Shown here: positions 22,648 through 34,726 of the stretch, one piece after another
How positions within the stretch are numbered: position 1 is the first letter of the stretch
How the letters are laid out: each line of letters starts with the position of its first letter
Assembly: GCA_010093605.1 (NCBI GenBank)
Contig: MU004182.1
Coordinates: 715,032 to 779,031, forward strand
DNA: 64,000 bases
Origin: Lophium mytilinum
Taxonomy: Eukaryota; Ascomycota; Dothideomycetes; Mytilinidiales; Mytilinidiaceae
Reading direction: 5' to 3'
Translations under genes and position numbers: made by a program
Notes under the pieces: model-generated
The model's database searches: none
What the model saw: only the letters and a program-made list of their open reading frames with translations
What the model was told of the DNA's origin: nothing

Positions 22648-25600
22648 TCACTGGTACGACGCAACCCCCGAAAACACAAACGGAAACGCCTCCCTGCCCG
22701 CCTCATCCGGCACCGAGCTACTGCACTGCCGAATCGCCTCCATGTCCGGACTAGGATGCTTCGCCCCCCACGCCCTCCCCGCCATCTCCTCCGTCACGTC
22801 CTTCACCGCCGTCGACAGCGCCGTCGCCGCCAAGAACGCCATATCGCTCTTCTTCCCCAGATTCCACAACGCCCGGATGCACGAACTGCAGCGCTGCTGA
22901 CATTGTGCGATCTCTGATTCCCGGGGAATCTCACCTCTCTCGTATCCTGAGAGCTTGGAGTAAGCGATGCGGTCGAGGAGGATATAGCCCGCCTTGCTGA
23001 ACGCGCGGATGAGCACGACGGTCCACGGCTCGGTGAGCAGCGCGCCCTCGCTGACCGCGAAGTGGAACTCGCGGGCTTGGGGGAAGGAGAGGTTGTAGCC
23101 CGGGCAGGAGCAGCGGCCGAGATCCGCGAGGACGTTTGCATTCTGCTCGCGGAGCTTCGCGACGAGGCGGGAGGAGCCGCGGACGGCGCGCTGCGACTCG
23201 AGCCCCATCTGCCCGTCGTCGATGAGCTCGATGATGTCGGCGAGCAGCAGCGCGGCGAGGTGCCAGTGGCCCGCGAGCACGACGTACCAGGACTGGATGC
23301 GCGGGGGCAGGGCGTCGTGCGCGGCGATGCAGGAGAGGATGAAGGGGTTGTAGCTGTCGTTCCAGTGCTGGTAGACTTGCAGCGCGTCGAGGATGGGTTG
23401 CTCGAGTTTTTCGTACATGGCGCACCGCGAGAGGAGGGTTTGGAGGTGGGTTACTTTGCGGAAGAGGAGGACTTTGATGGGCGCGGCGTCGCAGAGGGTG
23501 GAGGCGGCTTGTTCGTAGGAGCAGGGCCAGCGTGCTGCTTTGTGGCAGAAGCGGAGGTGTTTTTGCCGGAGGAGGAAGTCGCCCCATAGTTTTGAGTCGC
23601 CTTCTCGTGCGAGCATGGAGCGGTAAGTTGGAGAGGGGCTGCTGATGATGTCGTCTGGGGATATGTAGTGCCCTGGGAGATTGCCGTCCCGGATGTCGCT
23701 GTCTTCGTCTGAGACGACCAGGGGGCGTTTGTTCATGGCGGCGGAGAGAGTGTCGAACATGATGGCGAGCCAGAACAGGAGATCGAAAGTCTTACGGTCT
23801 TTAGTGCTGAGTATGTCGGGGTTATCTGCAGTCTCGGGAGAGGCTCTCTTCTTCTTTGCGATTGTCCGCTGTCTTTCTATACTTTCTAATTTGCATCGAT
23901 ATGTGAAGATTTGCCGTAGAGCAGTTTCTAAGAAGATCGGAGGACCTTCGAGCTCAGTCACTTCGTCTAGGCCGGCTATATCGGAGTCCGAAGTCTTGGA
24001 TACTACGGGTGTTGTTTGGAACGTTGAGGCGCCACGCGCAGTGGCAGAACAGTGTACTGATCGGGCCGATTCAGAACATGGAGGTGAAAGGCCAGGCCAG
24101 GGACCGTCGTTGAATTGCTTTGCAGAGCTTCGTCGTCGTCGCCCTTTGATAGCTCGAACGTGTTCCGCGATGTTTAGTGGGCGCTGAGTCAAAGAGAAGA
24201 TGATGTGTGCGAAGATGACACGGAAGGACTCGATTTCTGCAGAATCTTGTAATGCTCTTCGAGCCTGGTACCAGAATGACTCTTGAATGGATCGGTCAAA
24301 ATCAGTGTTCGGAGGTGACGAGCCATCTCCTCGAGTTGATTCAGCCCCATCATCGATTACTACGTCGTCTTTTGCATCGAACGACGAGAACTTAGCGGTA
24401 CTACGATTACTCGACTGAGCCCATTGAGTTGCAAAAGACACGATTGCCAGGTGGAGTGCCTTGGATGCTAATTTCTCTTCCGATTGAGTCAACGTACGTC
24501 CTCGAACGACTGATGAAGCGCGGTCAAGGTGGCAGACTCGGGCGAAAATCCGGTTTGACCAATTTGAACCCCATTCCTCTGACATTGACTCGTGCGGGTT
24601 GGAGCTCTTGAGTGATGCTGGTGAAGGAATGGTAATTCCATAAGGGCATGTCTTTTCTGTTAACCAGCAAGACAATGCGTTTTCCATGCTGTCGTGATAG
24701 ATGCGCAGTAGGCCGTTGGTCATAAGTGTCTGATTAGCGGACAATGTCAACTGCTGCTGTATGTGGTCGAATGGAGGCTCTATATATCCATCAAATGCTT
24801 GCGAGAAAGAAGGAGTACGTCTGTTGGAGTTCCGAGATCGGGTAGGGGCATATGAGGATGGTAATGAAGCAGTTGTCCAACTGCCGGATGTATGAGGTGG
24901 AAGCTCTTCTTCATTACCGACCTGATCACGATGCTGATCTAGAAGCGCAATCGGTGCTTGCGATAACCCCTGTGGAAGTGCCGCTGGGTCCCGCGTACTC
25001 TGGATCCGGGCTGGAGTAGGTTGGAAAGGCATGAAGTCTATGTTAGCACAGCCCTCTTTGTTCGGAGCCCATGACTGCGTCGAGATAGGTTCCGACGCTT
25101 CGAATAGATAGTCCCCCAGCTTTTCGTACTCGGTGAGATCAGATCCATCGTTCGAGGATAGAGGATGTGGAGGGAACTGCGAGCTTGGAAACGGTTGAAG
25201 GATTTGATATTCCAAGAATGAAGATAGATCAATCGGGGCAGTATCCGAGTTCGACGAAGTTTGGACATTGGAAGAAAAGCCCGGAGTGTGAGAGGTGGCG
25301 GTCGAAGCTTGCCGTTTTCTGGTGGTATTCTTCCTCTTTGATCCGGTTGCTTCCGCGATACTTCGTTTGCTGCGCTGCAAGATTACGCCATGTACAGACT
25401 TCAGCCATTCTAGCGTGCATCTCTTGCCGGTCTTCGCGCAATTCGAACATGGGCCCGTGGACGTTAGAACGGGATCTGACTGCTCATCTGCACTACTGTT
25501 AAGATTGAATCCTTCCATCTGGCATCAATATGCTAATACGCACGGTTTTCTAGGTATCCATTCAGGGTCCAGCCCAGGCCTGGTTCTGCCGTTGAAGTTT

Positions 25601-25817
25601 GGCGGAAAGTGGGGGAGGCGGACTCGTCTCCATTCGAGACTGGGTAGTTCACCAAAGTTACGTCGCAAGCACGCTTGCCTTTCCGGCATTGGTCGCAACT
25701 GCGGTGTTGTCGTCGGCCTCTTCCGGTAAATGGTGTCTCTTGATGGTGATGCGCGATCTGGTGAGGTCTGTTGGGAGAGTTCCATAGCTGTACTGGGCTT
25801 ACTGGAGAAAGCTGCAT
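22648..25817 (-). CDS. Large Zn2Cys6 transcription factor, AlcR-type zinc cluster
   Basis: Two exons: 25817-25662 and 25518-22648, joined in phase 0 across a 143-bp intron, giving about 1008 residues. Exon 1 supplies the first half of the cluster (CDQCRKGKRAC, Cys at residues 41, 44 and 51). Exon 2 supplies the second half (CSNCAKTGKRC, Cys at 76, 79 and 86). The 24-residue loop between halves is much longer than in Gal4 and recalls AlcR of Aspergillus. The ATG at 25518, taken alone, would leave only half a zinc cluster, so it is probably internal. A basic stretch follows the cluster, and the middle is Ser-rich. An upstream ATG at 25973 is in frame and is an alternative start. The intron position is my inference. 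Confidence 0.75.
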
Positions 25818-26485
25818 ATTCAGAGTAGTATATGGACTGAGTGTGGATAGAGTGAAGCAGTGGGGTGACCGCCGAGGGAGTAGGGGAGTAAGGGCGCGCA
25901 GATCAGACGGATCCCAGGGGTCATGCGGGAAACGTTGCGGGGAACCCTGAAAACTATGGGTACTTCGCTGCATCAGGACTCGTATTGGCCTCTCAGCTGG
26001 AGGTGATCATCGCTTCGAGAGAAGGGCAACGTGTCTGATATTGCTCCGTCCGGGTTTCCGTCCATGTACGGCTTCACCAGGTATTCTCCAGATTTTGGGA
26101 TATGTTCCCAAATAACCGATCCATCCACAGTTGATTCAACTCCCAGCGAGATGGAGTGGGTTTATGGAGTACCCCGGATTTCGGGCGGTCCCCACATATT
26201 ACACGGCATGCATCAGGGTTCGACGTTTACAAATCCATTCACTCAAGTGCCCCAGGTTCGAGAATTGCTTGACACGGAATCCAAAGCCTCTCCCTGGAGC
26301 GGAATTCATTTATCTGATACATAGGCTACGGCTCGATACATCTCAGTGGTGGTCTCAACGAACTTTAAATCAACATTACGGGGTTTGACATTCCTACAAA
26401 TTTAGAACCATCGCGTGAGGCCGTGAAAGGCATTTGAATATCGAAGTTATGTTCCTGACCAATATCAAAAAGCCCGAGAGATAAT
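25818..26485. other. Intergenic region between regulator and monooxygenase
   Basis: Upstream of the regulator and downstream of the monooxygenase. Nothing coding is supported. Confidence 0.4.
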
Positions 26486-28209
26486 CTATTTCACGGTCCT
26501 GAACCCCTTCCACCCCGGCAACGCCGCCCGGATTTCCTTCGCATATTCGGGAATCCCACCAGCGTAATTGACCTGCTCAAACGCCTTTCCAGGCAAACTG
26601 CCACCCATGTAGGTTGACTTGGTCGTCGGGAAGAGCGAGATATCGGATAGAGCATTGATACGTGCCTTCCACTCCTTAGTCGCCTCCGGGGTAGGATCAA
26701 TAAATTTCAGCCCTTCGCGCTCGATCTTCTTGATCGTGTCAACGATCCAGCGGCCCTGGACCTCAACGGTCGAAGGACCGTTGCTCAGGAGAGTTGGGCC
26801 ATGGGGGCCGTAGAGATGGAACTGGGACAGTCAGTAACAGAATTCTACATGGAAGAGGGAAACACAGGAAGAAAGAGTATGCTTACCATATTTGGGTATC
26901 CGCTAACCGTCGTCCCAAGATACGTATTGGCCGCGGCCTTCCACTCCTCATTCAGCGTCGTGCCATGCACACTCTTCAACCCCATATGTGTCATACCGCC
27001 CGTGGTGATATCAAAACCGGTAGCAACAGCAATGACATCGAACTCATGCAGTGTTCCGTCCGCCGTCAGAATGCCCTTAGGCTGGAACTCGACAATAGGG
27101 TTCGTCTTGATGTCGAACACATCCACATTCTCCCGGTTGAACTGCTCGTAGTAGTTGTTCTCGAGGCACGGCCGCTTCACGCCAAACGGATGCGGTGGTT
27201 CCAAAGGAGCGAGGAGTTCGCGCTTCTTTGGATCTCCAATGCGCGGGCGCACGTTGCGTGCCCAGAAGTCGTATGCCGCGCGGTTAGCTTTCGGGTCAAA
27301 AAGCATATCTTTGTAGGTCCCAAGCCAGAAGTCGAAGCCACCGTGGTCCCAAAGGGAGTGGAAGAAGGCGTCTTGCTCCTCTGCATTATCGTCAAACGTA
27401 TCCTTCTCAGAGAAGCTGAAGAGGAAGCCACCGAAGCACTTCTCGCGAAGTTCAAAGAGGCGAGGATACCACCTCTTCGCGGCGTTCTGCTCCTCAGCAG
27501 TGAGTTTGTGCTTGCCCATGGGCACAGCGAGGTTGGGCGTGCGCTGGAAGACAGTCACGGCGCCAGCTTCGGGGCCCCAAGCTTGGGTAATTTGGACACC
27601 AGAGGCACCGGTGCCAATGACGGCGCAGCGCTTGCCTTTGACGTCGATGCCTTCTTCGGGCCAGAAAGCGGAGTGGTGGATTATACCCTCGAAGGAGTCA
27701 ATGCCCTTGTAGTCAGGGATATAACGCTTAGCGGCGAAGCCTGCGGCGACGACGAAGTATTTGCTTTTGGCGGTGCGGCCGTCTTCGGTCTTGACGTGCC
27801 ATTTGCCTTCTCCTTCTTGGAATTGGGCATCGACGACAACGCTCTCGAACGAGCAGTCTTTCTTGATGTCGAGGACTTTGTCTACATGGTCAAAGTAGGC
27901 ACGCAGCTCCTTGTAGTCTGGGTAGTTGGTGCTCCAGGTCCAGTCTTTCCAGACTTCGGGTATGGAGTATTCGTACTCTGGAACCTCCGAGTCCACGTTG
28001 GCACCAGGGTACCTATTCCAGCGCCATGTTCCGCCGAGATCTGTGCCGGCTTCGAAGATCACAGCCTTGAGGCCAAGCTGTCGAAGTTTGTGTAGGATGA
28101 AAACACCGCCGAAGCCTGCGCCGACGATGATGGCATCGATGTCGAGGTCATCTGCGTACGGACCGGTGGTAGCCCTTCGGCGGGCGTATTCTCTGAGTTC
28201 TGATTTCAT
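26486..28209 (-). CDS. Class I Baeyer-Villiger monooxygenase (FAD/NADPH)
   Basis: Two exons (28209-26887 and 26821-26486) encode about 552 residues. Motifs appear in order: FAD Rossmann GAGFGG, GTWRWNRYPGANVDSE, the Baeyer-Villiger fingerprint FxGxxxHxxxWP (here FEGIIHHSAFWP), the NADPH Rossmann GTGASG, and the late ATGFD motif. This is the cyclohexanone/steroid monooxygenase-like group that inserts oxygen next to a ketone to give an ester or lactone. The splice joins GYPNM to FHLYGP in phase 0. Next to a LovD-like transesterase and a dedicated-looking regulator, it may act on a polyketide or alicyclic ketone; that is inference. Confidence 0.92.
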
Positions 28210-28830
28210 ATTGGTGAGATGAGCTAGGAATCAAAGAAGGGACAAAGAGATCCTCAACACTGAGAGAGTTGGAGTTGATAGGATTGAATTGAAAGTTATT
28301 GAATATGGACAAAACCGCTCACTTATCTATCACAGATTCATACGCGTCCGCAAGATCGATTTCGAATATTGCTAGGCAGCTACGTGACTTCGCGATAATC
28401 ACATGGTTCCCCACACTTGGTTCAAGGATGCGGATGTAATGCGGAGCCGCAGGGTGAGGGGGCTGCGGAATTCTCAGAAGCGCAAAAGTCTCGACCAATA
28501 CATCGCGGGAGCCGGTATGCCCTCCCCTGCATTTTCTGCCCTCCGCATGCGTCGTTGCTTACCCGCAATCCAGGAACCCCTCATCTAGTCCGTAGGGTCG
28601 GTTCCGACTCCAAGTTACGCTATTGTCTAGGCGCGTGAGTGTTTCGGATATCTCAAAGCGTTGTATTGTGAGAGTCGAACTTGGGAAGTCGACCGGATGT
28701 AGACCACACATTTCGACGTTATTGCCTAGATCATCAAGGATCAAATATCAAAGAGTTTAGTGCAGATGAGCTGCTGCGTAGGATTGAGGGGATTTGATTC
28801 TACCGAGTACGGCTCAACCTTGCACCGTCA
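28210..28830. other. Intergenic region
   Basis: Monooxygenase upstream region; no gene is supported. Confidence 0.35.
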
Positions 28831-29303
28831 TCAAGCTTCTAAGACCTCTTCATCCCTCCGCTTATGTCGGGTCAGAGATACCCGAGTCGTCATCAGCTCA
28901 TCCACATTCGAAGCCCAGAAGCTGAAAAGTGTGCCCAAGCCCGAAAATGCGATGGTAACCAGCATTACTGTGTGGTATTCTTGATTAATTGCCAGCTTAT
29001 AGGCAGCGATACCTGCAACCTCGATTGTATCTGTCAAGTCATCAACCGCAGCAAAAGCCGGAGGTGTACCCACGGTGGTGGCAGACAAGAAACTCGGCAC
29101 TTATGGCGCTGGAAGTCTGCCTTTTCCATAGCCAGCAGTACGATAGCCGGAATGGTCATTTCAAGACGGTTTTTCAACACCACGGCGTAGATTTTTGATG
29201 CTACAGCGGATACAGCGGAGCGGATTAAGCCGGCTATGCCGACTGCTGTTCCGATCTCGTTCTGGTCATCGACGACGGTGCCAACCATTGCGCGGCCACG
29301 CAT
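28831..29303 (-). pseudogene. Broken C-terminal fragment of a TRI12-like MFS efflux pump
   Basis: Two overlapping minus-strand frames carry adjacent parts of the same family. One (29303 to about 29110) has DQNEIGTAVGIAGLIRSAVS, a typical late TRI12/fungal-efflux-pump block. The other (about 29100-28831) has AGIAAYKLA and the final membrane segment ending in WASNVDELM. The frames are offset near 29105, so at least one small insertion or deletion separates them. I see no trace of the first ten or so membrane segments upstream. This is most likely a truncated, decayed drug/toxin exporter gene. Its place beside the monooxygenase suggests it once belonged to that locus. Confidence 0.7.
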
Positions 29304-30394
29304 GTGTTGACGAAATGAACAGGAAGGCGTGAATGCGGCTACGTATACTAATAGCGAGACTGGTGTTCTTCGATTCTGAGCTGGACGACGACGACTTCGA
29401 TTTGCATAGAGACTCGCGAACGTTTGTGCTATGAGAGAAACCGCCTTTGATGACGAGAGTTACCCCTAGAGCTGTGTAGATAGCTTCTAGCCGTGAGTGA
29501 CGTTTGTATTGCCACAGCGTTGGGGTGCATCCATATTCATGACTTCGTTGATGATACTATCCATCCACACATGCTACGATAACTTGGAACAGCTTGCTGT
29601 GATGGCTGCATATTTGCGTCCTTGTTCTGGCTTGAGCCTCGCGTGTTCGACGTGGTGTCCAGGAGATGGTGATGGTAGGAAGTCCGAGGGTTAACGGGCG
29701 ACCTAGACATCAGGAATACGCTAGACTACATCAAGTACGATAGATTCACGTGACCCAGGATTCGAAGATATGAAAGTAGGCCCATAAACCCTCAATAGAG
29801 TACACAAGGTCTCTGGCTCTGACAGTCGGAGTCTCCTCATCCCTCTTCCGTCGTCTATATTGATGGTAGGAGGTGGTATCGAGTCATCACGTGCATATAC
29901 TAGCAGACGGCGTCAAAACGCGATGAAGCCATGCTGGGCCAGCAGCGAGAGTGCTGTACAATTTAATGGTTTTGTTGTATCCGTCTACACCGGAATTAGC
30001 TTGAAGCACTCTCATTAAGGCTAGCATCGGTAAGTCTTACCCCTTCCAGACCGTTAGCGAACACAGCTTTGGTGTTGTAAAGGGTAGCTATTAAGTCGGA
30101 AGTTAACTCCGCACAACCATTCTTTGTTCCCTATCTCCTGGCACAAGCCACCATCTGCGCAGTTCCCGCGATCAACGCTAGGATAAACACTCGGGGATAG
30201 CCATGGTTAAGAGCTCATCATCCTCGGTGCTAAGATGAACCGAACCGACCTCGGAGCTCGAAAACTTCACGGGTGTCACATGCCAATATCACACGCGTCA
30301 AAGTTATGAGATCACGAACCACGAGCTTTTAACACTTTTTCCCAGCTTTACCTTTTCATTTCAAGGGTTTCAAAAAGGAGTCTGAGAGTTGTTG
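29304..30394. other. Gene-free region
   Basis: About 1.1 kb upstream of the PEX5-like gene. No convincing remainder of the efflux pump and no other gene can be read. Confidence 0.4.
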
Positions 30395-32283
30395 ATGGCC
30401 TTTTTTGCGAGTTCTGACTGCGCCACTGGTCCGGTGAAGCAGCTTTCGAGATTCGTGCAGAGGGATCCCGGAGTGCTTCGGGATAGGGTCAGGAGTGGCC
30501 AGGGTAAAAGACAGCTTGCGGGCTTTCGATGTCAGAGTTCGAGAGGGGATAATGTAAGTGGATTTGGGCTTCTCGCTCTCGTACAGCACTTGTCAGAACT
30601 CAGAAGGAAATTTCTGACATTTTTTAGTCTGCGAATACGCTTGCGGACTTTTGGTCCTCAAAGGTGCTAGATCTGCCACAAGAATCTCTGGATTATCTCT
30701 GGTGGCAGAAGAACGTCCTCCGAGCTTCTGAACATGCGGTTGAGGACTTTGCGAATCCGGTCCTTCCGGAGACTTGGGCAGCGAGCTTTCTAGAAGAGAG
30801 AAGAGATGTCAACAGCAGGCCATCGCCGCGTTATCCAAGGCAAACGTACTCCACGGCTACAGTACCTCAAAAAGCCCATCAGAGTGAGGAGGTTGTCAAG
30901 ACCGTCTCGGATCCAAGCCCGTTCACGGCCTTGCGAAGCTCATTCGCAAGGTCGTCTTACCAACTTAATCCGCATCTGCATTATTCATCCCACCTCGCCG
31001 ATAGCTCTTGGATTGGACAAGAACATGCGTCAACTAAAGACTACGAACTGAAGGCATCCCCGAATACATGTGGTCAATCTGCAGAATGGGATTCCATGTT
31101 TACAGAAGTAGAACGACAGACTAGCCCACACCAGGAAATCGACCATGAAGAGACTATTGCACAGGCCCCTCTCAATACGCTCGAATCGAATACCGGAGCA
31201 ATATCCAGAGAAGAAGCATGCGTATCAGGAGCTCTCCAAGACCTTCCTCAACATTATAGATACGACTTCCAACCCGACAACCCTTTCACAGGGAGCTGGC
31301 GAGCCTTCGAAGAAGGCATGGCTATTCTCGAGAAAGAAGAAAACTTAGCGTATGCTACACTCGCCTTCGAGGCTGCATGCCAGAAAGACCCGCTGAACGT
31401 GGAAGCATGGAAGATGCTCGGCTCGACACAAGCCGAGAACGAGAACGACGCAGCGGCCATGAAAGCTTTCGAAGATGCCTTAGAGCTCGACCCTACCAAC
31501 GGCGATGCGCTTCTCGGTCTTGCGATCTCCTACATCAACGGAGGTGAGTACTAGGGGCGCGGTGCGCGCCTCATTTCTCTTTTATCTATTTTTGCTGACA
31601 CCAAACCAGGCCAGCAGCAAAAGGCCTACACAGTCCTCGAGAGCTGGCTAACCTCCAAATACCCCCAAGTTACTTCCCCCTCCAGCTCCTCCTCCGATGA
31701 CCCTCATACCCGTTTGATTTCCCTCTATCTCTCCGCAGCCCTCCTCCATCCCACCGGACCCCAACTCGACCCAGGCGTCCAGGTCGGCCTCGGCATGCTC
31801 TTCTTCAGCACATCACACTATGCCGAGTCTCTCGACTGCTTCTCTACCGCCCTCTCCCTGACCCTCACCTCTCCTAACTGCACTGTTACGCGCTCCCAGA
31901 GCTCAAACGCCCAGTGCCAACCACATCTTCTCTACAACCGCATCGGCGCTTCTTTAGCGAAGTTGAGGCGATACGACGACGCGGTAGAGGCTTATGAGAT
32001 GGCGCTAGTGGCAAGGCCGAATTATGTGAGGGCGAGATATAATATGGCGGTGGTGGCGTTCGCGAAAGGGGAGTATGAGGAGTGTGCAAGGCAGGCGGTT
32101 AGGGCGTTGGGGGAGAGGGGGGCGGGGAGGATCAGCAGTGGAGGAGGGGGAAGGGAGGGATTGGAGGATGATTTGATGAGTGCATTGAAGAAAGCGTTGT
32201 CGAATATGGGGAAGTGGGATCTTGGTGAGGGAGTGAGACCTGGGATATATCTGGGGGATTTGAGGCGGGCTTTAAATGTTTGA
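30395..32283 (+). CDS. PEX5-type peroxisomal PTS1 receptor, divergent or paralogous
   Basis: Three exons (30395-30553, 30628-31543, 31610-32283) give about 582 residues. The N-terminus MAFFASSDCATG followed by RDPGVLRDRV matches the PEX5 start, including the conserved Cys (residue 9) that is monoubiquitinated in PEX5 recycling. Two WxxxF/Y cargo-dock motifs are visible: WAASF at 103 and WDSMF at 207. TPR repeats follow, starting with NPF...FEEGMAILEKEENLAYATLAFEAACQKDP and ending with a pair around PHLLYNRIGASLAKL. Canonical fungal PEX5 has a longer middle with more WxxxF motifs and a closer N-terminus, so this may be a second, specialised receptor. It would bring enzymes such as the AKL-ending D-amino-acid oxidase into peroxisomes. 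Confidence 0.85.
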
Positions 32284-32820
32284 GAGGAGAGACGGGTGGG
32301 GGTGTTGTATTAGTAGGTGTGTATGACAAGGCTTGTTATTATCTATCTAGAGGACTTTCAAGTTCTATTCTACTTTGTCTCTTGGTCACGCTGCGTCACT
32401 GTCATCCACCTTCCGAAATGATTCCGTGGAGGGTGGGTGGCAATATCAGAGCCTGAACTGCGACCATGTTGCTGATTTGCTCATCTTTTTCGAAGCTAGC
32501 TTGGGGTTATTTTCTCTGTGACTCGTTGGGGCTTGGAGCGCTTGGTGGTGGATTTTCCTACCATCTTCTAGGCTGAATCCGAAATGTCTGCCCAGGTGAT
32601 AGTGTCGCTCCAACGCCGCGAAGATCCGCTCTCCGCATACCGAACGTCCTAGATATCTCAGATGCGAAGAAGATTATCTACTTCGCTGAGTATGATGTTT
32701 GCAGAAACCTTAGAAGATTATAGAGTTTGCCATCAGTACAGTTCAACCCTCCATAGTGTTCCTTGCGGTCATAACAAAAGACGCTTTCGTTCCTCGCTCA
32801 ACTAGAACCGTCCACCAGCA
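32284..32820. other. Intergenic region
   Basis: Nothing recognisable. Confidence 0.35.
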
Positions 32821-33300
32821 ATGGCTTCCTCAAATCGAATTAACTTGATCAACTCAGATAGTTCTTGCATGTTTGTAACCAGCCAAAGCAATCTACATAA
32901 GACGTACGCCAGCCGGACTCTCTGCTCGCATTCAAATCTCTCCATCTTCCTCGGCTGGCAATCCTTCCTAGACGAACCCAACACCAAGATGGCTAAGAAG
33001 CGCAACGGGCGTAAGAAGAAGGCCGGAAAATCAGGGTACACATACACACCTGCTTCCCCCGATTCAAGGTGTCCAGTCAAAGAGTGCATCTTCTGGACCA
33101 ATCGCAACGAAAGTATCAGTAAACAGTCGTGCGACAATGGAGACTACGAATTCTGTCCGGTCTCCAATCACGTGTGGTGTCCGCCACCGCATCAGGAACC
33201 TACTCGAGGCCCAGAGTCAGAGCAGATCCCATGGTCAAGGGATATTTGGGATCACTTTGAGGAAACTGGTGAGGGGATTCACCCTGACCTCGAGCAATGA
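32821..33300 (+). CDS. Small hypothetical Cys-containing protein
   Basis: A 159-residue frame starting at ATG in the context CAGCAATGG. A basic patch (MAKKRNGRKKKAGKSGY) at residue 57 could be a second start. The C-terminal half has spaced Cys, Trp and His (CPVKECIFW, SCDNGDYEFC, HVWCPPPH), which could form a small metal-binding or disulfide unit. I do not recognise the family. Composition supports coding only weakly. Confidence 0.4.
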   Translation: MASSNRINLINSDSSCMFVTSQSNLHKTYASRTLCSHSNLSIFLGWQSFLDEPNTKMAKKRNGRKKKAGKSGYTYTPASPDSRCPVKECIFWTNRNESISKQSCDNGDYEFCPVSNHVWCPPPHQEPTRGPESEQIPWSRDIWDHFEETGEGIHPDLEQ

Positions 33301-33899
33301 TGGAATGGGCTCTTTCTTGCCAAGCTGGAGAAACCAGATGACATGGGCAGGTCCTCACGGAGCCGGATGATGACATTACTTTTCGATCTTTTGATGATGG
33401 ACGAGCGTGCACCAATTACGAATGTGGTTCAAGCTATGCACCTGCGGTACCGAAAATCAATAGTCAAGTTCCTTTTTCATACTTTCAGTCGCTGTTGGGG
33501 ATTTAGGGGGGATTGAGACTGAGCAGGCAGATCAGGGCAGGGGTTTCTCATGGGGCATAGGTTTCGATGTTTGCAAACTTTCTGGAACAATCGAGAAGGA
33601 ACGTTCGTGATTTGAATCGAGGCGCAATGAAATGGGCATAGTTACCTTGAATAAGCGGAATGAAAACACAGAAGCCTCCTACAAACAATCTGCACATTCT
33701 CAACGATCTCTTTAGCGCCCTCATACCTTACTTTCCATCTCATCAAGCAATGCACCATCAGACCCTTTCCCATATTCCTCCACTGGGTTGACTCATCTCA
33801 TGTTCCGCCCCCGACTCCCATCGAACGGTTCAGGCCAAAAGCCTTTTAGTGCCTCGTCCTAGACCAACCCCCTCCCTCCCAGTCCGAAACACACAGCAC
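33301..33899. other. Intergenic region
   Basis: No gene seen. Confidence 0.35.
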
Positions 33900-34112
33900 C
33901 TAGTTCCACGTCGGTGAAGGAAGTTCGCCATAGAGCTCATAGTTGTTGTAGATTCGCCAATGTGCGGGAACATCTGTGGGAGGCTGCTGGAGCTTGCCCT
34001 TCAGTATCCAGGGCCAACTCGAAGTCTGGCAGAACTTCTTGCGGTGGTTGTGACAGTCTTCTATAACATCGAGGCTGTCTCTTCGGTCTTTGCCCTTCCC
34101 AGAACCGCTCAT
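33900..34112 (-). CDS. Small hypothetical protein
   Basis: A minus-strand frame of about 70 residues from MSGSGKGKDRRD to a Trp-Asn end; an ATG nine bases upstream is also possible. The short charged N-terminus and Tyr-rich end (RIYNNYELYGELP) look protein-like, but nothing links it to a family. Low confidence. Confidence 0.3.
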   Translation of the reverse strand: MSGSGKGKDRRDSLDVIEDCHNHRKKFCQTSSWPWILKGKLQQPPTDVPAHWRIYNNYELYGELPSPTWN

Positions 34113-34726
34113 CTTGCACATCGTTAGGAGCGAAGCAAAGGGTTGGTGAGACAGGTCGGTGAGTCTGGATTAGGAGTGTTTGGTGGATTTTGTGCTGGGA
34201 TATTCGGGCGATTGATGTGGATGGTAGTGATTTGTTGGTAACACGTTGATCTGGAGTAAGAAGCGGAGACAGGGCGTAGCCATTTTATATGCGGTGAGTA
34301 TATCGAAAACAAAGCTGCCAGCTGAGTGCAAGAAACTCGAGACACACAAAGAGCGGTTTGGTATGGCATCGAAAGCATTGCCCGTACGAGGCAGATTCTC
34401 AAAGAACGTAAGAATGTCTGAGGTTGCAACAAGAGCTCCCTTTTATGTCCAGGTGTGGGAAACAACGATCAACCCCCGATGAACAACGACAGTCCTCGAG
34501 ACAGACAAAATGCAGTCCACGATTTAAAAGTCAAGAGTACAAGCACCTCTCTTTCGAAGAAACGTGCTCCGCCGCGCCCCTGTGGGGCGGAGAAGATTCG
34601 GAGGAGGTAGGTGGAGTAAGCAAGGAATACTTTGGGCTCAACAAGTCAAGTGTAATAATGCGGAGGCACTTCGAGTGGGACTTGAATACAGAATAATATA
34701 CAACCCACAGTATTTTGATGTACAAA
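34113..34726. other. Intergenic region
   Basis: Between the small frame and the mitochondrial ribosomal protein gene; no feature supported. Confidence 0.35.

Noticed and set aside
22931-23589. Long frames on both strands over the large regulator gene
   Set aside because: GC-rich stretch of the 956-residue minus-strand exon; the alternatives are very Arg/Pro- or Gly/Glu-rich without motifs.
26794-28095. 433-residue plus-strand frame
   Set aside because: Antisense shadow of the Baeyer-Villiger monooxygenase, whose motifs are intact on the minus strand.
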